Source: Cupriavidus sp. U2
Lineage (GTDB): Bacteria; Pseudomonadota; Gammaproteobacteria; Burkholderiales; Burkholderiaceae
Length of the DNA stretch: 64,000 nucleotides
Assembly: GCF_009663685.2 (NCBI RefSeq)
Contig: NZ_RCOG02000002.1
Coordinates: 1 to 64,000 of the forward strand
Reading direction: 5' to 3'
The first letter of the stretch is position 1, and each line of letters begins with the position of its first letter. The translations under genes were made by a program, and so were the position numbers. Shown piece by piece: positions 17,377 to 25,865 of the stretch. A model generated the notes under the pieces. It ran no database searches, was not told where the DNA came from, and was given only the letters and a program-made list of their open reading frames with translations.

Positions 17377-17982
17377 TTAGTTGCCGCTCGTCGACGGAAC
17401 GGCCGGGGCCGAGGCACCGTCAGGGCCGCGACGCTGCATGCGATCCATCCGGTCCTTGTGCATCTTCTGCATGTCCGACTGGATTTCAGCCATGGTCACC
17501 TTGCCGTCGCGGTTCGCGTCGAGCTTGTCGAAGCGGTCGGCCATGCGCGGGAAGGCGGCCTTGAACTCGTCGCGCGTCAGCGCACCGTCGTTGTTCTTGT
17601 CCGCCGCCTTGAACCTGGCTTCGAATTCGGCCTTCATCTCGGCGCGACGCTGCTCCCAGGCCGCCTTGCGATAGGCAGCCAGTTCGGTCTTGTCGAGCTT
17701 GCCGTCGTGGTTGGTGTCGATCTTGTTGAACAGCGCGTCGGCTTCGGCCTTCGAGATCGTGCCATCGCCGTCGGTGTCGACCGACTTCATCCACATCATG
17801 CCGCCATGGTGGTGCTCGCCCGGGCCGCCCATGCGGTGGTGAGGCGCGGGGCCACCCTGCGGAGCCGCCTGGGGGGCGGCCGGGGCCGGCGTGGTTTGCG
17901 CGAAGGCGGCACCGGCGGCCATGAACACGGCCGAGGCGGCGATAAAGCTCTTGAGGATGTGCGTCTTGTGATTGCGTTGCAT
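17377..17982 (-). CDS. Secreted EF-hand calcium-binding protein
   Basis: A 201-residue protein with a signal peptide (KSFIAASAVFMAAGAAFAQ, cleavage near residue 29). After a proline/histidine-rich spacer come four EF-hand loops in sequence: DTDGDGTISKAE, DTNHDGKLDKTE, DKNNDGALTRDE and DANRDGKVTMAE. All four carry the calcium-ligand positions 1, 3, 5 and 12. It is presumably periplasmic or exported and binds Ca2+. AAGGAG upstream supports the ATG at 17982. It is next to gspC, and type II secretion pseudopilins and substrates often need calcium, but a functional link is only a guess. Confidence 0.85.
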   Translation of the reverse strand: MQRNHKTHILKSFIAASAVFMAAGAAFAQTTPAPAAPQAAPQGGPAPHHRMGGPGEHHHGGMMWMKSVDTDGDGTISKAEADALFNKIDTNHDGKLDKTELAAYRKAAWEQRRAEMKAEFEARFKAADKNNDGALTRDEFKAAFPRMADRFDKLDANRDGKVTMAEIQSDMQKMHKDRMDRMQRRGPDGASAPAVPSTSGN

Positions 17983-18157
17983 GTCTGTGCTCCTTGTCAT
18001 CACGTTGGGCATGTACGGATTAGAACGCAGACAACCACGCCAAGTTGGCAGTTTTAATACGATGTTACGGGCCTCACAGAATCGACTCGGGCCGTAAACC
18101 GCCGCAATACAGTCAAAGATTGCGCAATATTGTGAAACTCGTATTTTTACGATTTGA

Positions 18158-18832
18158 TCAGTCTTTCGGCAGCAGGTTCTCGGCCCCGTGCGGCGGCACT
18201 GACTGGAAGTCCTGCGGCGCGAAGCCCTGCTGTTGGGGTGCCGGCTGCTGGAACTGCTGAGGCTGCTGTATCGGCGCACTGGCCACCGGCGGCGGCGACT
18301 GCACGGGAGCCGGCATCGGCGTGGACAGCGGTGCGGCAGCACCGGACGGCGGCGCCGCCGGCGCATTGCCCGGACGACCGACCGATACGGTGTTCTGTAG
18401 CGGCAGCGCAATCTCCTGGCGCACACCATTGCGCTCGATCACGATATTGCGGCCATGAATTTCGGTCAGGCGGATCTGCGGCGAGAGCGCGGCACCGGCG
18501 CGCACGGCCTTCGGCGGCCCGCCATCCAGCGACAGGATGGCTGCCGCCGGACCCACGCCATCCAGGTCCGCCACCACGCCGATCAACTGGATATCCCGCA
18601 CACCCGCTTGCGCACTGCCGCCGAACAGCGTGGCCACCGCCCCGGTTTCCACGGCCTCGGTCTGGGCGATACGCGCCGATTTGGGGACGGGAATCGTCCG
18701 CATCGCGCTGAACGCCAGCACCCAGTGCGTGACCAGTGCGCATAGTGCGACAAATAGCAACAGACCGGCTGCGCGCGGCAGCCAGGAGGCAGAAAGGTCG
18801 AAGCGGAAGGCAGGCCGGGTCAGGGTTGGCAC
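18158..18832 (-). CDS. gspC: Type II secretion inner-membrane protein GspC
   Basis: A 224-residue GspC. It has a short cytoplasmic N-terminus, one membrane helix (LLLFVALCALVTHWVLAF, residues ~24-41), the periplasmic HR domain (LIGVVADLDGVGPAAAILSL near residues 83-102) that contacts secretin GspD, and a Pro/Gln-rich tail without a PDZ domain. GspC links the inner-membrane platform to the secretin. It is inverted and separated by hmp and nsrR from the other gsp genes, an arrangement that calls for its own promoter. Confidence 0.9.
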   Translation of the reverse strand: MPTLTRPAFRFDLSASWLPRAAGLLLFVALCALVTHWVLAFSAMRTIPVPKSARIAQTEAVETGAVATLFGGSAQAGVRDIQLIGVVADLDGVGPAAAILSLDGGPPKAVRAGAALSPQIRLTEIHGRNIVIERNGVRQEIALPLQNTVSVGRPGNAPAAPPSGAAAPLSTPMPAPVQSPPPVASAPIQQPQQFQQPAPQQQGFAPQDFQSVPPHGAENLLPKD

Positions 18833-18939
18833 GAGCGGTACGCCAGGCGGCGGAATGCAGGAGGTCGCCTAGCGTACCAGACGCCGGTGTCGATTGTCTG
18901 TCCGTCGTGCCAGCCCGCGGCTGGCCGGGGCGACCAGGA

Positions 18940-20160
18940 TCAGAGCAGGTCGTCGAGCAGGTCGGGACCGAACACTTCGCGGTGGATATGACCCACCGGA
19001 ATCCCCGCATTGATCAGCGCATGACGCTGGGCTTGCATGAAGCCCAGCGGGCCGCACAGATAGAAGCGCGCATCGTTGAATGCCGAGGTGTCTTCGGCCT
19101 TGAGCAGCGATTCGATCGGCATCGTGCCGGCGTGGTCGTAGTCACGGCCCGATACATCGGTAGCCTGCGGGGTTTCGTAGCTGATGTGGGTACGCAGGTT
19201 CGGCATCCGTTCGCGTGCCCAGCTCAGGTCGCCGCGATGCGCGTGGTGCCGGCCATGGCGTGCCGCGTGCGCGAACAGCACCGGGCGGTGCGGATTTTCC
19301 TTGGCCAGCGTGCGCAGCACCGACACCATCGGCGTCACGCCGATGCCGGCCGACATCAGCACGATCGGGCGGCGGTCGTCGATGGCCGGCGCAAAGTCGC
19401 CCCACGGCGTGCTGACATGCAGCGTGGTGTCGACATGCGCGTTGTCGTGCAGCCAGTTCGATACCGCACCGGCCGGGGTTTCGGCGCTGCCGTCCTCGCG
19501 CTTGACCGAAATGCGCCACGTGGGCAGGCCGCGCTCGCCAGACAGCGAGTACTGGCGCAGCTGGCGATGACCGTCGGCAAGGATGGCTTCCACGCTGATG
19601 TACTGGCCCGGGGCAAAGTCGCGCAGCGGCTTGCCGTCGGCGGCCGCCAGCGTGAGCGAGACCACCTGGTCGCCTTCCTGCTCGCGCGCGATCACGCGCA
19701 CACGCTGCAGTTCGCCGGCCTTGACGCCGTGCCGCTCATACAGGCGGGCTTCGGCGGCGATCAGTTCGCCGGCCAGCAGCCAGTAGGCTTCGTCCCAGGC
19801 CGCCAGTAGCGGCGGGGTTGCGGCATCGCCCAGCACGGCGGCAATGGCTTCGAGCAGATACTTGCCGACGATCGGATAGTGGGCCGAGGTCAGGCCGACG
19901 GCCACGTGCTTGTGGACAATGCGCTCCACCACGGGCGCCAGCACATCGGCGCGGTCGACGTTGGCGGCATAGGCAAACACCGCGGACGCCAGCGACTGCT
20001 GCTGCGAACCGTTGGCCTGGTTGCCCATGTTGAACAGATGCTTGAGCTCGGGGCGCGCCGCGAACATCTCGCGGTAGAAGTGCGTGGTAATGGCAAGGCC
20101 GTGCTCGCGCAGCACGGGGACGCTGGCATCGATATAGGGGCGGGAAGCAGCGGACAACAT
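18940..20160 (-). CDS. hmp: Flavohemoprotein Hmp (nitric oxide dioxygenase)
   Basis: A 406-residue enzyme that oxidises NO to nitrate with O2 and NAD(P)H. Its order is a globin domain (residues ~1-138, proximal histidine in ERIVHKHVAVGL near 85), an FAD domain (RQYSLSG near 206) and an NAD domain (LMSAGIGVTPMVSVLRTL near 270). The start chosen is the ATG at 20160, giving the typical MLSAASRPYID opening with CAGGAG nine bases upstream. A longer open frame would run into the NsrR-type palindrome at 20183-20199, which must be promoter DNA. nsrR lies just upstream in the same direction. Confidence 0.95.
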   Translation of the reverse strand: MLSAASRPYIDASVPVLREHGLAITTHFYREMFAARPELKHLFNMGNQANGSQQQSLASAVFAYAANVDRADVLAPVVERIVHKHVAVGLTSAHYPIVGKYLLEAIAAVLGDAATPPLLAAWDEAYWLLAGELIAAEARLYERHGVKAGELQRVRVIAREQEGDQVVSLTLAAADGKPLRDFAPGQYISVEAILADGHRQLRQYSLSGERGLPTWRISVKREDGSAETPAGAVSNWLHDNAHVDTTLHVSTPWGDFAPAIDDRRPIVLMSAGIGVTPMVSVLRTLAKENPHRPVLFAHAARHGRHHAHRGDLSWARERMPNLRTHISYETPQATDVSGRDYDHAGTMPIESLLKAEDTSAFNDARFYLCGPLGFMQAQRHALINAGIPVGHIHREVFGPDLLDDLL

Positions 20161-20182
20161 CAGCAAAAACTCCTGTGAATTC

Positions 20183-20199
20183 ATGCATTTTAAATGCAT
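20183..20199. promoter_or_regulatory. NsrR operator upstream of hmp
   Basis: A perfect 17-bp palindrome of two 8-bp arms, ATGCATTT and AAATGCAT, around one T, located 23-39 bases upstream of the hmp start. This matches the established NsrR consensus shape of 8-1-8 AT-rich palindromes. NO destroys the NsrR iron-sulfur cluster and would release repression. Confidence 0.85.
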
Positions 20200-20256
20200 G
20201 TTTTTGGCACGATAAAGCCGGCGTCAGACTGCGGCTGGGGGTCTCGCCCCGCTGCC

Positions 20257-20712
20257 TCAGGCCACGCGCCGGCTCAGGAAATCGCGATGCAGACTGATGA
20301 TCGACTCGGCCGTCCGGCTGTTGCCGGAAACTTCGGCCAGCGTGACGCCGTCAAGCGCCTGGTAGAACGCCTCTTCGGCCTGCTCCAGCGCCCGCTTCAG
20401 CCGGCAATTGCCGTGCAGCGCGCACGGCGGGTCGGCACAGTCGATCACGGACTTGTGCCCTTCCAGCTCGCGCAGGATCGTACCGATCGACAGCGTCTCC
20501 GCGCCCGGGCCCAGCTGCAGCCCGCCATGCCGCCCACGCGTGGCCGAGATCCAGCCCAGCTTCGACAGCCGCGCCGCCACCTTCACGAGGTGATTGTGCG
20601 ATATGTCAAACTGCTGGCCGACTTCGGCAATCGTGATCGGACGGGTGCCGTCGCCGCGTGATACGTACATCAGCAGGCGCAAGGCATAGTCGGAGAATCG
20701 GGTCAGTTGCAT
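20257..20712 (-). CDS. nsrR: Rrf2-family nitric-oxide-sensing repressor NsrR
   Basis: A 151-residue Rrf2 regulator: winged helix opening MQLTRFSDYALRLLMYVS, recognition region ISHNHLVKVAARLSKLGWI near residue 42, and three cysteines spaced C-x4-C-x5-C (CADPPCALHGNC near residue 91), the NsrR [Fe-S] cluster ligands. It lies upstream of hmp, its classical target. A degenerate second operator in front of it suggests autoregulation. The ATG at 20712 is chosen by homology to the family start; an ATG five codons earlier is possible. It diverges from gspG. Confidence 0.93.
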   Translation of the reverse strand: MQLTRFSDYALRLLMYVSRGDGTRPITIAEVGQQFDISHNHLVKVAARLSKLGWISATRGRHGGLQLGPGAETLSIGTILRELEGHKSVIDCADPPCALHGNCRLKRALEQAEEAFYQALDGVTLAEVSGNSRTAESIISLHRDFLSRRVA

Positions 20713-20734
20713 CGTGCCTGGAATCATAGATAAC

Positions 20735-20751
20735 ATGCATCCTGAATGCAA
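20735..20751. promoter_or_regulatory. Degenerate NsrR-type box upstream of nsrR
   Basis: ATGCATCC-T-GAATGCAA keeps the 8-1-8 spacing of the hmp operator, with six of eight paired positions matching. It lies 23-39 bases before the nsrR start, the same distance as the perfect box before hmp, which suggests weaker autoregulation. Confidence 0.6.
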
Positions 20752-20874
20752 TATTTTTATTGCAGTTGCACATTGGTACATTTATCGGGCCCTGATACCC
20801 CGGCAGCACACCAAACGGTCATCTGGCGGGGGTTATACTCTTCGACCATACCTCGACCTCAAGGCATACAACCG

Positions 20875-21342
20875 ATGCGCAGAACCGTGACCCAGACTGC
20901 CGCCCTCCGGACGCAACTTCATCGCCGCCTCGCCCGCGGCTTCACCCTGATTGAAATCATGGTGGTGATCGTGATCCTGGGCGTGCTGGCGGCGCTGGTG
21001 GTGCCCAAGATCATGAGCCGTCCCGACGAGGCACGTATCGTTGCCGCGCGTCAGGATATCTCGTCGATCATGCAGGCGCTCAAGCTCTATCGCCTGGACA
21101 ACGGCCGCTACCCGACCACCGAACAAGGCCTGGCGGCGCTGGTCAACAAGCCCACGACCGAGCCGATCCCCAACAACTGGAAGGGCGGCGGCTATCTGGA
21201 AAAGCTGCCCAAGGACCCCTGGGGGCATCCGTACCAGTACCTGAACCCGGGTGTGCGCGGCGAGATCGACGTGTTCAGCTTTGCCGCCGACGGCCAGGCC
21301 GGCGGCAGCGGCAACGACGCGGATATCGGCAACTGGGAATAA
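20875..21342 (+). CDS. gspG: Type II secretion major pseudopilin GspG
   Basis: A 155-residue prepilin-like protein. After a 22-residue leader comes the cleavage/methylation site [21 protein letters not shown], then the pseudopilin domain with [18 protein letters not shown] and [15 protein letters not shown], the C-terminal region that binds calcium in GspG. It is the main subunit of the periplasmic pseudopilus that pushes substrates through GspD. It starts the gspGHIJK run. A -10-like TATACT at 20834-20839 lies upstream; the -35 is weak. The prepilin peptidase GspO/PilD is not in this window. Confidence 0.96.
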   Translation: MRRTVTQTAALRTQLHRRLARGFTLIEIMVVIVILGVLAALVVPKIMSRPDEARIVAARQDISSIMQALKLYRLDNGRYPTTEQGLAALVNKPTTEPIPNNWKGGGYLEKLPKDPWGHPYQYLNPGVRGEIDVFSFAADGQAGGSGNDADIGNWE

Positions 21343-21360
21343 ACCCCACCCCTTCCCTTC

Positions 21361-21873
21361 ATGACTCCGGCGACGCCGCGCGGCCAGTCCGCCCTACTCC
21401 AGCGCCGCCGGCTGCACGGCTTCACGCTGCTCGAACTGCTGGTGGTCATGGTGATCGCCGGCATCGTCATCTCCCTGGTGGCGGTCAACGCCACCCCCAA
21501 TGATCGCGGCCGCGTACTCGACGATGGCCAGCGCATCGCCCGCCTGTTCGAACTGGCCCAGGAAGATGCCCAGCTCGGCGCCCGGCCGCTGGCCTGGGAA
21601 GGCGACGCTTCGGGATGGCGTTTTCTTGAATCCACGCCGCAGGGCTGGGTGCCGATGCGCACCGACGTCTTTGCGCCGGGCCACTGGCGCGTTCCGCTGG
21701 ATGGCGCGGTCGTCGTACAGGGCGGCCGCCAGCCAGGCACGGGCCCGATACGGCTGGTCTTCGGACGCGAACTGATCGACGAACCGCAGCGGCTGGTGCT
21801 GACGCGCGGCGACATCCGCGTGGACGTGACCGGCGACGGCAGCGGCCGCTACGTGGCGACGGTGACGCAATGA
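21361..21873 (+). CDS. gspH: Type II secretion minor pseudopilin GspH
   Basis: A 170-residue minor pseudopilin with the cleavage site G|FTLLELLVVMVIAGIVISL after a 20-residue leader. It belongs to the pseudopilus and connects the GspG shaft to the I-J-K tip. It follows gspG by 18 bases, and its stop overlaps the gspI start by four bases (ATGA). Confidence 0.93.
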   Translation: MTPATPRGQSALLQRRRLHGFTLLELLVVMVIAGIVISLVAVNATPNDRGRVLDDGQRIARLFELAQEDAQLGARPLAWEGDASGWRFLESTPQGWVPMRTDVFAPGHWRVPLDGAVVVQGGRQPGTGPIRLVFGRELIDEPQRLVLTRGDIRVDVTGDGSGRYVATVTQ

Positions 21874-22277
21874 TCCGCCGGCCCTTCCCCGCCCGCGCCC
21901 CGGCCCGGGGCTTCACGCTGATCGAAGTGCTGGTCGCGCTGACCATCCTGGCCGTGGCGCTCACCGCCGCCATGCGCGCGATGGGATCGATGGTCGAGTC
22001 CAGCGCGTCGCTGCAGCAGCGCATGCTGGCCGAGTTCAGCGCCGAAAACCACCTGGCCACGCTGCGGCTGTCCAAGACCTGGCCCGAACCGGGCACGCGC
22101 GGCTACGACTGCCCGCAGGGCGGCGTGGCATTGTGGTGCGAGGAATTGGTCTCGGGCACGCCCAATCCGTCGTTCCGTCGTGTGGAAGTCGCCGTTTATC
22201 CATCCGCCGGCAACAAGTCGGTGCGGCTGGCATGGCTGGTCACGCTGGTGCCCAATGAAACCCGCAATGTTCTCTGA
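21870..22277 (+). CDS. gspI: Type II secretion minor pseudopilin GspI
   Basis: A 135-residue minor pseudopilin with cleavage site G|FTLIEVLVALTILAVALTA after a 13-residue leader, followed by the short GspI domain (AENHLATLRLSKTWPEPG near residue 52). With GspJ and GspK it forms the tip complex that starts pseudopilus assembly. It overlaps gspH at the start and gspJ at the end. Confidence 0.93.
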   Translation: MIRRPFPARAPARGFTLIEVLVALTILAVALTAAMRAMGSMVESSASLQQRMLAEFSAENHLATLRLSKTWPEPGTRGYDCPQGGVALWCEELVSGTPNPSFRRVEVAVYPSAGNKSVRLAWLVTLVPNETRNVL

Positions 22278-23010
22278 GCGCCGCATCCGCTCCGGTGCCC
22301 GGCGCGGGTTCACGCTGCTGGAGATGCTGGTCGCCATCACGCTGCTGGCGGTGATGGCCGTCATCGGCTGGCGCGCCCTCGATTCCCTGACCCGCAGCCG
22401 CGAACGGCTGACCGACCACGACGCCCGGCTCGATGCGCTGAAGGTGCTCTACGGCCAGTTCCAGTCCGATTGCGAGCACCTGGCCCAACCGGCCCTGCTG
22501 CAGGCCAGCCCCGTGGAGATCGGCGCCAACCAGCTGCTGCTGGTGCGCGACCGCCGCGACGAAGGCCAGCCGCCGTCCTGGCAGGTGGTGGCCTACCGGC
22601 TCGACGGCAATACCGTGGTACGCGCGGCCAGCCGCGCCGCGTATTCCCGCAACGACGTGCAGGGCGCGCTGATGGCCCTGCGCCAGCCGGGCAGCGCAGG
22701 CCTGCAGATCCGACCGCTGCTGGGCAACGCCGACCAGTTGTCGGCGCGCGTCTGGGTCGAGCCGGCAGGCTGGCTGATCGATACCGGCCGCGTACGCACC
22801 GGGCTGATGCAGGGCAGCGCCGTGGCCAACGCGGCCGAGGCCGCGGCAGCGGCCGCAGCGGCCGCCACGGGCGCCAGCGATGCCCAGGCCGGACTGGGCA
22901 CGATCTCGAACAGCGTGGCCGTGCGTGCCGTCGAACTGAACGTGTTCGCGCGCATGGGCGACGGCGATGCCACGCGGCAGTTCCAGAAAATCTGCATGAC
23001 GGGGATGTGA
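22255..23010 (+). CDS. gspJ: Type II secretion minor pseudopilin GspJ
   Basis: A 251-residue minor pseudopilin with cleavage site G|FTLLEMLVAITLLAVMAVI after a 17-residue leader, then the GspJ fold (LKVLYGQFQSDCEHL near residue 63). A run of alanines near residues 201-215 is a low-complexity loop. The start at 22255 lies inside the end of gspI (23-base overlap); ATG at 22267 is an alternative. The stop overlaps the gspK start by one base. Confidence 0.92.
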   Translation: MKPAMFSERRIRSGARRGFTLLEMLVAITLLAVMAVIGWRALDSLTRSRERLTDHDARLDALKVLYGQFQSDCEHLAQPALLQASPVEIGANQLLLVRDRRDEGQPPSWQVVAYRLDGNTVVRAASRAAYSRNDVQGALMALRQPGSAGLQIRPLLGNADQLSARVWVEPAGWLIDTGRVRTGLMQGSAVANAAEAAAAAAAAATGASDAQAGLGTISNSVAVRAVELNVFARMGDGDATRQFQKICMTGM

Positions 23011-24029
23011 TGACACGCGCGCCCTTCGCCACATCGTTTCGCATGCGCCCGCGCCGCCAGCACGGCGCCGCCGTGGTGACGGCCCTGCTGATGGTGACGC
23101 TGGCTGTGGTGGTGGTATCCGGCATGCTGTGGCGCCAGCAGGTGCAGATCCGCTCGATCGAGAACCAGCGGCTGGTGGCCCAGGCTGCCTGGATCGAACG
23201 GGCAGCGGTGGACTGGTCGCGCCTGATCCTGCGCGACGACCAGCGCCGTTCGCAGGTGGACTACCTGGGCGAACCGTGGTCGGTGCCCGTGGCCGAAACC
23301 CGGCTGTCCGACTTCCTGGGCGCGGGCGTCAGCACGTCAGAAGGCGGCGAGACGTCGTTCGTGTCCGGCCGCATCCTCGACGCGCAGGCGCGCTTCAACC
23401 TGACCAACCTCTATATCTGGCAGGCCGATGGCACGGGCCGCGTGGCCAATATCGACCAGCCGTCGCTGCTGGCCTTCAGGCGCCTGCTTCAAACGCTGGG
23501 CATGAACGCCGGCCTGGCCGAGCCAACCGCGCAGTATTTCCTGCGCGCGGCCCGTGGCGTTTCGGCAAACGGCCAGCCCGCGCCGCGTCCGCCCGACAGC
23601 GTGCAAGACCTGCTCGCCGTGCCCGGCTATACGCCGGCAATGGTGGCGGTGCTCGAGCCGTTCGTCACGGTGTTGCCCGAACGTACCAAGGTCAACGCCA
23701 ACACCGCCGAGGCCGAAGTCCTGTCCGCCGTGATCGACAAGTTGCCGCTCGACCGGGCGCGCGAGCTGGTGCGCCAGCGCGACCGCAGCTACTTCAACAA
23801 CACCGGCGACGTGACGACCCAACTGCAGGGTATTGCCCCGCAGGCCGTCAACCCCGGCGACGCGGTCGACGTGCGCACGCACTATTTCCTGATCTACGGG
23901 CTGGTCCGGCACGAGCGGGCGCGCCGCCTGAAGGTGTCGCTGGTGTTCCGGGCCGACGTGCTGGGCAGCGGAAACACCACCAGGATCATCTGGACCCGCG
24001 ACGCCGACGCCATGCCCGAGCAACGCTGA
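23010..24029 (+). CDS. gspK: Type II secretion minor pseudopilin GspK
   Basis: A 339-residue large minor pseudopilin. The N-terminal segment HG|AAVVTALLMVTLAVVVVSG has the -1 glycine but lacks the +5 glutamate, as is normal for GspK at the pseudopilus tip. Later family segments include DAQARFNLTNL near residue 122 and RTKVNANTAEAEVLSAVI near 228, a helix-hairpin-like region. It ends the gspGHIJK run; 267 bases without a gene separate it from gspL. Confidence 0.93.
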   Translation: MTRAPFATSFRMRPRRQHGAAVVTALLMVTLAVVVVSGMLWRQQVQIRSIENQRLVAQAAWIERAAVDWSRLILRDDQRRSQVDYLGEPWSVPVAETRLSDFLGAGVSTSEGGETSFVSGRILDAQARFNLTNLYIWQADGTGRVANIDQPSLLAFRRLLQTLGMNAGLAEPTAQYFLRAARGVSANGQPAPRPPDSVQDLLAVPGYTPAMVAVLEPFVTVLPERTKVNANTAEAEVLSAVIDKLPLDRARELVRQRDRSYFNNTGDVTTQLQGIAPQAVNPGDAVDVRTHYFLIYGLVRHERARRLKVSLVFRADVLGSGNTTRIIWTRDADAMPEQR

Positions 24030-24296
24030 AACGGGGCCAGCCCGCAAGCCGTTTTTGCCCGGATGCGTGTAGGCATCAACGTTCTGCAGAATCAGCCGGA
24101 CCACTATTGACGCGCGTAAGTCACACAGGCAAGGTATGCTGCTGCGCCGAGCCGGGTCCGGTGCAGCCAACTGCCGCCAGGCCAGGGATTGTGCCCGCCA
24201 GCCTGCCCCGGCGCATGGCGCCATGGGCGCCAGCGGGCGGCTGACGGGCCAGTCACGCGCCTCCAGCGCATCTTCGCCACAGACAACAGGGAAATC

Positions 24297-25865
24297 TTGA
24301 GTACCACGCTCTACGTCCGCCTGCCGCACCGGCCGCATGACCAGCCGCAACCGTGGCAGTTTGGCGCGATGCCTTTTGCGCTGGTACGGGCATCCGCGGA
24401 AAAAAGCCGCGCCGGCGGCCTGTCGCCTGCGCCCGAGCTGTTGCGCGAAGGCCACGCCCTGGCGGCCGAAATGCCGGCGGCGGACCGCCTGGTCCTGATT
24501 CTGGCCGCCAGCGATGTGCTGCTCACGGCAGCCATGGTGCCGCCGCTGCCGCCCGCCCGGCTGCGGCTGGCCCTGCCGAACCTGGTGGAAGACATGCTGG
24601 CCACGGACGCCGCGCCGTGCCATATCGCCCTGGGCCCGGCGCTCGATCCCGCCGCCCCGGCGCGCGGCCCGCGCCGTCGCCTGCTGATGGTCACCGACCG
24701 CGCCTGGCTGCGCGCCGCGCTCGACCAGTTCACCGAACACAAGCACCGCCGGCGCAACGTGCTGCCGGCCCAGTTGTGCCTGCCACTGGAGGAAGCCACC
24801 GCGCTGGCGCCGGCCCCTGCCGATACGGCCGATATCCTGGCACCGACACCAGAACCGGCGACGGCCGGAGACGCCACGCCCGCCCCCGCGCCGCAGCCGT
24901 CTGTCCCTGAGACGCCCGCCACGGCCGATGCCGCGGCCCAGCCGGCCACGCTGGTGGTGGAAGCCGCGACATCGGCGCTGGCCCAGTCGGCCTCGCTGCT
25001 GGACGCCGCCGCGCCGCCGCCGGCCGCCGCCGACACGGCCCGACTCTGGCAGCTGACGGTACGGACCGGCCCTTACGACGGCTACGGCCTGTTGCTCAAT
25101 GACCAGGCCCTGGCCGCCTGGCAGGTGCTGGCCCCGGCCGGCGTATGGCACGGCGACCCTGCCGCACTGGCTCACGCGCCGGTCCCCGCGCTGCGTGCGC
25201 AGCGGCCGGTCGCACGTGCATCGCGGATTTCCGAAAACTGGCGCATCTGGCTGGCGGGCGCCGAAGCCTGCCTGCGCGATCCGCAGGTCGACCTGGCGCA
25301 GTTCGAGTTCGCGCAGGGCCGCATGGACCGCTGGAACGTGCTGGCCTGGCGCCTGCCGGTGGCGCTGGCCGTGGGGCTGGCATTGGTGCAGATCATCGGC
25401 ATGAACGCCCAATGGCTGATGTTGCGTCAGGAGGCCAAGCGCATCGAAGCCGCCCAGATCGATATCCTTCATACCGCCTTTCCGAACGTGCCGCCGGTGG
25501 CCGAGCCCCCGCTGCTGATGCGCCGCCAGATGGAACAGCTGCGCACGGCCAGCGGCCGCAGCACACCGAGCGATTTCCTGCCGCTGGCCGACGGCTTCGC
25601 ACGCGCCGCCCAAAGCCTGCCACCCGATGCGCTGCTGCAGCTCGACTATCGCGCCGGCGCGCTCTACGTCACGCTCAAGCCGGGCACCAATACCAATGCG
25701 CTGCGCAGTGCGGCGCGGCAAGCAGGCCTGCAGATGGAAGAAGACAAGACGCCGCCGGACGCCGCCGTGCGTGCGGGCGGCGCCCCGACCCCGCCCGGCT
25801 CGCGCTGGACGATCAAGAGCGAAGCGCGCGCCGACAGTCCGGCGCAAGGCAGGGCCGGCGCATGA
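24297..25865 (+). CDS. gspL: Type II secretion inner-membrane protein GspL
   Basis: A 522-residue GspL, which recruits the ATPase GspE to the membrane. It has a cytoplasmic actin-like domain (residues 1-365) interrupted by an unusually long Ala/Pro-rich linker (about 170-250), one membrane helix (LPVALAVGLALVQIIG near 350-365) and a periplasmic ferredoxin-like domain. The start is TTG at 24297 preceded by AGGGAAA. It gives the family-like STTLYVRLP opening, and no in-frame ATG fits. The stop overlaps the gspM start (ATGA), so L, M and N are translationally coupled. Confidence 0.9.
   Translation: MSTTLYVRLPHRPHDQPQPWQFGAMPFALVRASAEKSRAGGLSPAPELLREGHALAAEMPAADRLVLILAASDVLLTAAMVPPLPPARLRLALPNLVEDMLATDAAPCHIALGPALDPAAPARGPRRRLLMVTDRAWLRAALDQFTEHKHRRRNVLPAQLCLPLEEATALAPAPADTADILAPTPEPATAGDATPAPAPQPSVPETPATADAAAQPATLVVEAATSALAQSASLLDAAAPPPAAADTARLWQLTVRTGPYDGYGLLLNDQALAAWQVLAPAGVWHGDPAALAHAPVPALRAQRPVARASRISENWRIWLAGAEACLRDPQVDLAQFEFAQGRMDRWNVLAWRLPVALAVGLALVQIIGMNAQWLMLRQEAKRIEAAQIDILHTAFPNVPPVAEPPLLMRRQMEQLRTASGRSTPSDFLPLADGFARAAQSLPPDALLQLDYRAGALYVTLKPGTNTNALRSAARQAGLQMEEDKTPPDAAVRAGGAPTPPGSRWTIKSEARADSPAQGRAGA

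Noticed and set aside
22801..22900. A frameshift or error in the alanine-rich part of gspJ
   Set aside because: The frame stays open and the pseudopilin end continues normally. The alanine run is simply a GC-rich low-complexity loop.
24030..24296. A promoter for gspL based on TTGACG at 24107-24112
   Set aside because: No acceptable -10 lies at the right distance, so I could not support it.
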